From an uncultured Ruminococcus sp. (GTDB taxonomy: Bacteria > Bacillota > Clostridia > Oscillospirales > Ruminococcaceae): 9,852 bases of DNA. The position numbers and the translations under genes were made by a program. The notes under the pieces are model-generated. The model had not been told where the DNA came from. It was given only the letters and a program-made list of their open reading frames with translations, and did no database searches. Positions 1-5,394 of this stretch are shown piece by piece. The stretch is taken from the NCBI GenBank assembly GCA_937907215.1, contig CALESG010000037.1:1-9852 (forward strand), in the 5' to 3' direction. Position 1 is the stretch's first letter, and each line of letters begins with the position of its first letter.

Positions 1-51
1 TACCTCTAAACTGATCGCTTTTTCTCTTGCTACTTAAGTGTACGCATATGC
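1..51. repeat. left arm of a 51-bp perfect terminal inverted repeat
   Basis: Every base from 1 to 51 is the reverse complement of 9849 down to 9799. The arm contains two 8-bp palindromes, ACTTAAGT at 32-39 and GCATATGC at 44-51, separated by four bases. It carries no gene. The match stops exactly at the inner edge of the GCATATGC palindrome. Possible origins are a dispersed repeat such as an insertion-sequence end at which a contig stopped, or a ligated or amplification sequence attached to both ends of one molecule. Confidence 0.95.
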
Positions 52-59
52 CCTTCCAG
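18..59. repeat. left copy of a three-part direct repeat module
   Basis: The module reads CTTTTTC (18-24), 11 bases, AAGTGTAC (36-43), 7 bases, CCCTTCCAG (51-59). The same three blocks occur in the same order and orientation at 9761-9799, with gaps of 10 and 5 bases. It overlaps the inverted-repeat arm but extends beyond it. Twenty-four matching bases in three collinear blocks is unlikely by chance. This suggests two diverged relatives of one terminal element. The TGTACACTT core on the opposite strand recalls, from memory only, the terminal repeats of IS21-family elements in Clostridia. Confidence 0.65.
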
Positions 60-144
60 GCGGGCGATTAAACTTGAGAAAAACTTCTTTGAAAAAATAG
101 GCTTTATCGTCCTTTTCAAAAGAGGCTATTTGGACGGTCTGTGA
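52..144 (+). pseudogene. possible C-terminal remnant of a truncated gene
   Basis: A frame ending at TGA 142-144 reads about 30 residues, from PSRRAIKLEKNFFEK to the end IGFIVLFKRGYLDGL. It stays open back to base 10, but the upstream part is the repeat arm, so real coding sequence could begin only near base 52. A strong terminator starts 19 bases after the stop, which is what one expects behind a genuine gene. The hydrophobic and basic composition and the RGYLDG ending faintly recall the C-terminus of family 2 glycosyltransferases, but this is too short to name. It has no visible start of its own. It may equally be non-coding. Confidence 0.35.
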
Positions 145-163
145 TTATTTATAATAATATTTT

Positions 164-211
164 GCTGAAACACCTATTGAAATTATGTTTCTTTGGTGTT
201 TCGGCTTTTTT
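164..211 (+). terminator. rho-independent terminator upstream of the polyamine operon
   Basis: GCTGAAACACC (164-174) pairs over all 11 positions with GGTGTTTCGGC (195-205), with one G-T wobble. The 20-base loop is AT-rich. A run of six T follows at 206-211. This is the standard intrinsic terminator layout for + strand transcription coming from the left edge. It separates the truncated upstream gene from the promoter at 249. Confidence 0.85.
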
Positions 212-248
212 ATTTAATATTAAATTTAAAAATAACTTTAAATTTAAG

Positions 249-277
249 TTGAAATTATTTTGGAAACATGGTATAAT
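249..277 (+). promoter_or_regulatory. sigma-A-type promoter of the speD operon
   Basis: TTGAAA (249-254) and a perfect TATAAT (272-277) are separated by exactly 17 bases. The predicted transcription start is around 283-286. This falls on or just before the first ATG of the speD frame (286) and about 25 bases before the likely true start (310). The short leader leaves no room for a riboswitch or attenuator, so no leader-based polyamine control is visible. Confidence 0.85.
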
Positions 278-297
278 GAATCAATATGACTTTTTTC

Positions 298-304
298 AGA
301 AAGG
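298..304 (+). promoter_or_regulatory. ribosome binding site deciding the speD start
   Basis: AGAAAGG lies five bases before ATG 310. No comparable site precedes ATG 286, which would sit at the very 5' end of the predicted transcript. This supports initiation at 310. Confidence 0.65.
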
Positions 305-309
305 CTGTG

Positions 310-1128
310 ATGTTAGGATTGGAAAAAAAGCTGGCTCTGTACGGATATAATAATCTCACAAAAGCACTGAGCTTCAATATTTTTGATGTATGTTATGCTA
401 AATCCGAACGTGAAAAACAGGATTATATTAAATATATAGACGAGCAGTATAATTCAGAAAGACTTACTAAAATTTTATGCGATGTTACTGATATGATAGG
501 TGCTACTGTACTTAATATTTCTAAACAGGACTATGAACCGCAGGGTGCTTCGGTAAATATACTTATAGCAGAGGGAAATGTTGCTCCGGAAAATATGGAC
601 TCATCGTGCAACCAAGGCGCTGCATTTTTGCAGCCACGAAAAAATGTGCATATGCATCTTGATAAAAGCCATATAACAGTGCATACATTCCCGGAAAGTC
701 ACCCGGATAATGAAATAACAACATTTCGTGTGGATATAGATGTTGCAACTTGCGGCGAGATCTCACCTCTTAAAACACTTGATTATCTTATCAGAAGTTT
801 TGATTCGGATATTATCACTATAGATTATAGAGTCAGAGGCTTTACACGTGATGTCAGCGGAAAAAAATATTTTATCGACCATAAAATAACATCTATTCAG
901 GATTATATAAGCCAAGATATTTTAAATAAATATGATGCTGTAGATATGAATATCTATCAGTCAAATCTCTTTCATACAAGAATGCTTATTAAAGATATGC
1001 GGCTTCAGGACTATCTGTTTAAAACTGATGAGTACGAACTAAGCCCAAAGGTGCGACTTGATATAACCGACAGACTGCGCAGAGAAATGATTGAAATATT
1101 CAGCGGACGAAATATTTATGAGTTGTAA
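310..1128 (+). CDS. speD: S-adenosylmethionine decarboxylase, E. coli-type proenzyme (SpeD)
   Basis: This enzyme decarboxylates S-adenosylmethionine to give the aminopropyl donor for spermidine synthesis. From ATG 310 it is 272 residues, close to the 264 of the E. coli enzyme and far from the roughly 125 of the Bacillus type. It tracks the E. coli protein almost end to end, for example YGYNNLTKALSF near the N-terminus, QDYEPQGASV, TIDYRVRGFTRD and the ending GRNIYEL. The self-cleavage motif LDKSH is present. Lys119-Ser120 is the expected cut site, with Ser120 becoming the pyruvoyl group. Cys148 in TCG, 28 residues later, matches the catalytic cysteine spacing in E. coli. A longer form from ATG 286 (280 residues) lacks a ribosome site and would be leaderless. 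It is first in the operon, 37 bases before the decarboxylase gene. The function is very secure. Confidence 0.97.
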   Translation: MLGLEKKLALYGYNNLTKALSFNIFDVCYAKSEREKQDYIKYIDEQYNSERLTKILCDVTDMIGATVLNISKQDYEPQGASVNILIAEGNVAPENMDSSCNQGAAFLQPRKNVHMHLDKSHITVHTFPESHPDNEITTFRVDIDVATCGEISPLKTLDYLIRSFDSDIITIDYRVRGFTRDVSGKKYFIDHKITSIQDYISQDILNKYDAVDMNIYQSNLFHTRMLIKDMRLQDYLFKTDEYELSPKVRLDITDRLRREMIEIFSGRNIYEL

Positions 1129-1165
1129 GAATTAAATTAAATATAAATAAGGAGGCAATTACGCT

Positions 1166-2626
1166 ATGGGAAAAATTCTTACCCAGAGTGATGCACCACT
1201 CCTTGAGGCTATGAATGAGCATCGCCTAAATCGTGTTGTACGCTTTGATGTACCGGGTCATAAGGGCGGAAGAGGAAACAGAGAGCTTGCGGAATTTCTG
1301 GGTGAAAAATGTGTTAAAATGGACGTAAATTCCATGAAAAATCTCGATAACCTATGTCACCCGGTGTCTGTTATACGTGAAGCTCAGGAGCTTGCAGCAG
1401 AGGCATTTGGTGCAAAAAATGCATTCTTTATAGTAGGAGGTGCTACAAGTGCATCTCAGGCTATGATCCTTGCTGCCTGTAAATCGGGTGAAAAGCTTAT
1501 TATGCCGAGAAATGTACATCGCAGTGCCATAAATGCACTTGTACTAAATGGTGCTGTACCCGTTTATGTAGATCCGGACGAAAACAAAGAGCTTGGAATT
1601 CCGCTTGGAATGTCTTATGAAGCTGTTGAAAAGGCTGTTTTGCAAAATCCTGATGCAAAAGCTATACTTGTGAATAATCCTACGTATTATGGAATATGTG
1701 CTGATATAAAAAGACTTACTGAACTTGCACACTCTCACGGCATGATGCTTCTTGCAGATGAAGCTCATGGCACACATTTCTATTTTGGTGAGAATCTGCC
1801 GATGTCGGCAATGAGTGCCGGAGCTGATATGGCATCGGTAAGCATTCACAAAACAGGCGGTTCTCTTACGCAGAGTGCAATGCTTCTCTGCGGTGAAAAT
1901 GTTAATGCCGACAGAGTAAGACAGATAATAAATCTGACTCAAACTACAAGCGCCTCATATCTTTTAATGGTATCTCTTGATTTGGCAAGACGCAATCTTG
2001 CACTTAACGGCAGAGAAATGTTCCGCCAAACAGTTGAATTTACAAATTATGCAAGAGAAGAAATAAATCAGATAGGCGGATATTATGCCTATGGTCAGGA
2101 GTGCTGCAACGGCAGTTCATTCTATGCGTTTGATAAGACTAAACTTTCTATTCACACAAGAAATACGGGACTTGCCGGAATTGAAGTATATGACCTGCTC
2201 CGTGATGAATACGGCATACAGATAGAATTTGGTGATATCGGAAATATTCTTGCAATTGTTACAGCCGGTGACAGACTGCTTGAAATAGAACGTCTTATAT
2301 CTGCACTGTCTGAAATAAAAAGAATATATGGAAAAGACCCTACCGGTATGCTTTCAAGCGAATACATAGCTCCTGATGTTGCACTTCCTCCGCAAAAGGC
2401 GTTTTATGCAGAACAAAAGGTTGTTCCTCTGCGTGAAAGTGCCGGTGCTGTTTGCTGTGAATTTGTAATGTGCTATCCACCGGGTATTCCTATTCTTGCA
2501 CCGGGAGAACGCATTACTGAGGATATAATAGATTATATATGCTATGCCAAGGAAAAAGGCTGTTCTCTTACAGGTCCGCAGGATATGAATATAGAAACAC
2601 TGCACGTTATTAAGGAGGCATTGTAA
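1166..2626 (+). CDS. speA: SpeA-type arginine/lysine/ornithine decarboxylase (PLP, fold type I)
   Basis: This 486-residue protein belongs to the short Bacillus SpeA-like class of the Orn/Lys/Arg decarboxylase family (about 490 residues), which lacks the N-terminal wing domain of the inducible enterobacterial enzymes. Visible landmarks are VPGHKGG (29-35), the cofactor-binding LADEAHG with Asp198, and SIHKTGGSLTQ with Lys229 as the probable PLP Schiff-base lysine. The C-terminal part carries YPPGIPILAPGE, typical of the family. AAGGAGG at 1149-1155 lies 10 bases before the ATG. Arginine is the likeliest substrate given the SpeA resemblance, yielding agmatine. Lysine or ornithine cannot be excluded from sequence alone. 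No agmatinase, or agmatine deiminase with carbamoylputrescine amidase, is visible nearby, so conversion of agmatine to putrescine must be encoded elsewhere if arginine is used. It sits between speD and speE and is surely co-transcribed with them. Confidence 0.93.
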   Translation: MGKILTQSDAPLLEAMNEHRLNRVVRFDVPGHKGGRGNRELAEFLGEKCVKMDVNSMKNLDNLCHPVSVIREAQELAAEAFGAKNAFFIVGGATSASQAMILAACKSGEKLIMPRNVHRSAINALVLNGAVPVYVDPDENKELGIPLGMSYEAVEKAVLQNPDAKAILVNNPTYYGICADIKRLTELAHSHGMMLLADEAHGTHFYFGENLPMSAMSAGADMASVSIHKTGGSLTQSAMLLCGENVNADRVRQIINLTQTTSASYLLMVSLDLARRNLALNGREMFRQTVEFTNYAREEINQIGGYYAYGQECCNGSSFYAFDKTKLSIHTRNTGLAGIEVYDLLRDEYGIQIEFGDIGNILAIVTAGDRLLEIERLISALSEIKRIYGKDPTGMLSSEYIAPDVALPPQKAFYAEQKVVPLRESAGAVCCEFVMCYPPGIPILAPGERITEDIIDYICYAKEKGCSLTGPQDMNIETLHVIKEAL

Positions 2627-2627
2627 A

Positions 2628-3479
2628 ATGGATATATGGTACACGGAAAATCACACCGAAAATGTGCGTATGTCAATTCGTGTAGATAAACAGCTTGCAT
2701 CAGTACAGAGCGATTTTCAGAGAATAGATGTTTTTGAATCAAATGAATTCGGCAGAATAATGACTCTTGACGGACTGCTTATGCTTACTGAAAAAGATGA
2801 ATACGTTTACCATGAAATGATAACACATATACCTATGGCTACAAATTTGGATATAAAAAATATTCTTGTTATTGGTGCCGGAGACGGCGGTACAGTAAGA
2901 GAACTTTGCAGGTATGATACTATTGAACATATCGATATGGTTGAGATAGACTACAAAGTTGTAGAGCTTGCAAGAGAGTATCTTCCGTTTACGGCAAAAA
3001 GTCTTGATGACCCAAGGGTTCATATACACTATCAAGATGGTTTGAGATTTGTAAGACGGGTTGAAGCGGGTACATATGACCTTATTATTGTCGATTCAAC
3101 AGATCCGTTTGGTGTCGGCGAAGGTTTGTTTACCAAAGAATTTTACGGCAACTGCTATAAAGCACTCTCCAGCGACGGTATTCTTGTAAATCAGCATGAA
3201 AGTACATTTTATGAATCATATCGAAATTCAATGAAAAGGGCTCATAACCGCATAAAGTCGCTCTTCCCTATTGCACTTGTGTATCAGGCACATATACCAA
3301 CTTATCCGTCCGGTCACTGGCTGTTTGGATTTGCGTCTAAAAAATTTGACCCGAGAAAAGATTTGCAGGATATGCGTTGGAATCGTCTTGGACTTAAAAC
3401 AAAATATTATAATACGATACTTCATCAGGGCTGTTTTGCTATACCTAATAATGTACGTGACGCTCTGAGAGAATCTTAA
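2628..3479 (+). CDS. speE: spermidine synthase, putrescine aminopropyltransferase (SpeE)
   Basis: SpeE transfers the aminopropyl group of decarboxylated S-adenosylmethionine to putrescine, giving spermidine and methylthioadenosine. The 283-residue length is normal. Order of features: a beta-rich N-terminal domain; EYVYHEMITHIP (59-68) in the substrate pocket; a Rossmann methyltransferase-like core with VIGAGDGGTVRE (81-92); the acidic MVEID (104-108); and YDLIIVDSTDPFG (150-162) with the catalytic aspartate; then PTYPSGHWLFG further on. The nucleotide loop reads GAGDGG where nearly all family members have GGGDGG. All other key residues are intact, so activity is expected. The start codon lies one base after the speA stop. 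Its AAGGAGG ribosome site (2612-2618) is inside speA, implying translational coupling. Thermospermine or another polyamine product is possible but less likely. Confidence 0.95.
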   Translation: MDIWYTENHTENVRMSIRVDKQLASVQSDFQRIDVFESNEFGRIMTLDGLLMLTEKDEYVYHEMITHIPMATNLDIKNILVIGAGDGGTVRELCRYDTIEHIDMVEIDYKVVELAREYLPFTAKSLDDPRVHIHYQDGLRFVRRVEAGTYDLIIVDSTDPFGVGEGLFTKEFYGNCYKALSSDGILVNQHESTFYESYRNSMKRAHNRIKSLFPIALVYQAHIPTYPSGHWLFGFASKKFDPRKDLQDMRWNRLGLKTKYYNTILHQGCFAIPNNVRDALRES

Positions 3480-3506
3480 AATAAATAACGAAAGGAATTA
3501 TTAAAA

Positions 3507-4709
3507 ATGGGAAAAGCTTTGATTATAGGTGCTGGCGGAGTTGCCGGCGTAGTTATTCACAAATGCTGTCAGAATAGTGAGGTGTTTGAGGAGATATGCA
3601 TTGCAAGCCGTACTAAATCAAAATGTGACAAATTTAAGGCAGACCTCGAAGGAAAAACAAAGACAAAAATCACAACGGCTCAGGTAGATGCCAATAATGT
3701 GGACGAACTTATTGCACTTATTGAAAATGAAAAGCCGGATATTGTTATCAATGTAGCACTTCCCTACCAGGACCTTACTATTATGGACGCTTGTCTTGCT
3801 ACAAAGACTGATTACGTTGATACTGCAAATTATGAGCCGGAAGATACTGCTAAATTTGAATACAAGTGGCAGTGGGCATATCGTGAAAAGTTTGAAAAAG
3901 CAGGGATAACTGCTTTGCTCGGAAGCGGATTTGACCCGGGTGTAACAGGTGTATTCTGTGCATATGCTCAGAAACATTACTTTGATGAAATACATTATAT
4001 AGATATTCTTGACTGCAACGGCGGTGACCATGGTTATCCTTTTGCTACAAATTTCAATCCTGAAATCAATATTCGTGAAGTTTCTGCAAAGGGCAGTTAT
4101 ATCGAAAACGGTCAGTGGGTAGAAACTGAACCTATGGAGATAAAGCGTGTTTATAACTTTGACCAAGTAGGCGAAAAGGATATGTATCTTCTTCACCACG
4201 AAGAACTTGAATCACTTGCACTGAATATCAATGGAATAAAGCGTATAAGATTCTTTATGACATTCGGTCAGAGCTATCTCACACACCTAAAATGCCTTGA
4301 AAATGTGGGAATGACTTCTATCGAGCCTATTATGTATGAAGGCAAGGAAATAGTTCCGCTTCAGTTTTTAAAAGCTGTGCTTCCGGACCCTGCTTCACTG
4401 GGTCCCAGAACTGTTGGCAAAACAAATATTGGCTGTATATTCCAAGGAATCAAGGACGGAAAAGAAAAGACCTATTATGTATATAATGTTTGTGACCACC
4501 AGGAATGTTACCGTGAAGTCGGTTCTCAGGCTGTTTCATATACAACAGGTGTTCCTGCTATGATCGGTGCTATGATGGTTATGACAGGAAAGTGGAAGAA
4601 ACCGGGCGTTTATAATGTTGAAGAATTCGATCCGGATCCGTTTATGGACGCTCTGAATAAATGGGGATTGCCATGGACTGAAAACTTTGACCCTGCACTG
4701 GTCGACTAA
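3507..4709 (+). CDS. carboxynorspermidine/carboxyspermidine dehydrogenase (saccharopine dehydrogenase-like)
   Basis: This enzyme class condenses a diamine with L-aspartate beta-semialdehyde and reduces the imine with NADPH. It yields carboxyspermidine from putrescine or carboxynorspermidine from diaminopropane. The 400-residue protein has the family's usual length. It opens with a nucleotide-binding loop, ALIIGAGGVAG (4-14). The Rossmann domain includes DIVINVALPYQDL, and LLGSGFDPGVTGVF (137-150) leads into the central domain. The diagnostic stretch NGGDHGYPFATNFNPE (171-186) separates it from lysine-pathway saccharopine dehydrogenases. AAAGGA at 3491-3496 lies 10 bases before the ATG. It is 27 bases downstream of speE with no terminator between, so it belongs to the operon. 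The next gene is not the expected carboxyspermidine decarboxylase. The family assignment is strong. The choice between the C3 and C4 diamine is inferred from the putrescine-using SpeE next door. Confidence 0.9.
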   Translation: MGKALIIGAGGVAGVVIHKCCQNSEVFEEICIASRTKSKCDKFKADLEGKTKTKITTAQVDANNVDELIALIENEKPDIVINVALPYQDLTIMDACLATKTDYVDTANYEPEDTAKFEYKWQWAYREKFEKAGITALLGSGFDPGVTGVFCAYAQKHYFDEIHYIDILDCNGGDHGYPFATNFNPEINIREVSAKGSYIENGQWVETEPMEIKRVYNFDQVGEKDMYLLHHEELESLALNINGIKRIRFFMTFGQSYLTHLKCLENVGMTSIEPIMYEGKEIVPLQFLKAVLPDPASLGPRTVGKTNIGCIFQGIKDGKEKTYYVYNVCDHQECYREVGSQAVSYTTGVPAMIGAMMVMTGKWKKPGVYNVEEFDPDPFMDALNKWGLPWTENFDPALVD

Positions 4710-4713
4710 GCTT

Positions 4714-5124
4714 ATGATGCAGAGATCATGGGTTCGCATTGCGCTGCTCTCATTGCCGGCAATAGCTGTTATAGGATGTATTTTATTAAAAGATTTTGTG
4801 ATTTATATTGCCGATAATTTTATTCCGCCGTGCAATTTTTATTCCAGCTTTGGATTATATTGTCCGGGATGCGGACTTACAAGATGCATTTTATCTATTA
4901 TGCATGGAAAAATTTGGCTTGCTTTTAGATGCAATGCATTTGTATTTTGTATGCTTTTGGGATTGCTGATGTTATATATTGAAGCTGTGCTTTTGTCATT
5001 CGGCAAGGATGTTCATATTCTGCCAAGGAAATCATGGTTTTATATAGCGTTTGCAGTCGCTTCTGCTGTCTATCTTATACTTCGCAATGTTGTTCCGATT
5101 CTTGCACCGCCTTATATTTTATAG
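4714..5124 (+). CDS. small CPGC-motif membrane protein (DUF2752)
   Basis: This 136-residue protein has about three hydrophobic segments (roughly 7-26, 75-96 and 108-126). It also has the DUF2752 signature: a cysteine at 40, then GLYCPGCGLTR (47-57) with the CPGC pair at 50-53, followed by a short polar loop and a second helix. Near the C-terminus LRNVVPIL also fits the family. The biochemical role of DUF2752 is not established. The paired cysteines suggest metal binding or redox, but that is only inference. ATG 4714 starts four bases after the dehydrogenase stop, and ATG 4717 is an alternative. A TTG start at 4687 is possible but would overlap the upstream gene for no visible benefit. There is no clear ribosome site, so translation probably relies on ribosomes finishing the upstream gene. 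It is the last gene before the terminator at 5191. Confidence 0.85.
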   Translation: MMQRSWVRIALLSLPAIAVIGCILLKDFVIYIADNFIPPCNFYSSFGLYCPGCGLTRCILSIMHGKIWLAFRCNAFVFCMLLGLLMLYIEAVLLSFGKDVHILPRKSWFYIAFAVASAVYLILRNVVPILAPPYIL

Positions 5125-5161
5125 CAAACGACAAAAATTTTTTCGCTAAATTATTTTTGAC

Positions 5162-5179
5162 GTTGATTATGTTGATTAT
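5162..5179 (+). repeat. two tandem 9-bp copies of GTTGATTAT
   Basis: GTTGATTAT is repeated exactly twice in tandem between the last operon gene and its terminator. It lies upstream of the hairpin and over 100 bases before the next promoter, so a regulatory role is doubtful. It may be simple AT-rich sequence drift. Confidence 0.5.
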
Positions 5180-5190
5180 AAATTAATTTT

Positions 5191-5233
5191 GTGCCTGTTT
5201 ATGCTGATTTTAATACATAAACAGGTACTTTTT
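5191..5233 (+). terminator. rho-independent terminator of the polyamine operon
   Basis: GTGCCTGTTTATG (5191-5203) pairs with CATAAACAGGTAC (5216-5228) over 13 positions with one G-T wobble. The loop is 12 bases, followed by TTTTT and more T-rich sequence. It lies 66 bases after the DUF2752 stop and before the promoter of the EF-G-like gene, so it ends the first transcription unit. Confidence 0.9.
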
Positions 5234-5283
5234 ATTTTTATCTTTATTTTTTTAAATTAAAGCAACTTTTTTTCAAAAAACTC

Positions 5284-5312
5284 TTGCAATTTATTGTGAT
5301 ATGGTATATAAT
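5284..5312 (+). promoter_or_regulatory. sigma-A-type promoter of the EF-G-like gene
   Basis: TTGCAA (5284-5289) and TATAAT (5307-5312) are 17 bases apart. The predicted start near 5319 gives a leader of about 75 bases with no strong hairpin that I could find. A weaker second candidate, TTGAAA at 5326-5331 with TATGAT at 5351-5356 and a long 19-base spacer, is also present. The coding region begins at 5395 behind AAAGGAG at 5379-5385. Confidence 0.8.
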
Positions 5313-5394
5313 TAAGAAAATGCAGTTGAAATAATTGTGTATTTTAACATTATGATATTATAACTATACTAAAAGATCAAAGGAGCAAACCACT

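Noticed and set aside
212..309. Riboswitch or attenuator ahead of speD
   Set aside because: The transcript start lies only about 25 bases before the likely start codon, leaving no room for a structured leader.
141..350. 69-residue + strand frame rich in Phe, Leu, Lys and Asn
   Set aside because: It spans the upstream terminator and the speD promoter and runs into speD out of frame. Its composition simply reflects AT-rich DNA and it has no ribosome site.
1544..1942. 132-residue minus strand frame inside the decarboxylase gene
   Set aside because: It lies opposite conserved SpeA sequence including the PLP lysine region, and its composition is that of an antisense shadow.
3618..4199. 193-residue minus strand frame opposite the dehydrogenase
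   Set aside because: It is the shadow of a strongly supported + strand gene. The translation has no recognisable motif and no ribosome site or promoter of its own.
5125..5161. A/T-rich partial palindrome (AAAAATTTTTT with AGC and GCT nearby) after the DUF2752 gene
   Set aside because: The pairing is interrupted and mostly A-T. The strong hairpin at 5191-5228 is a far better terminator.
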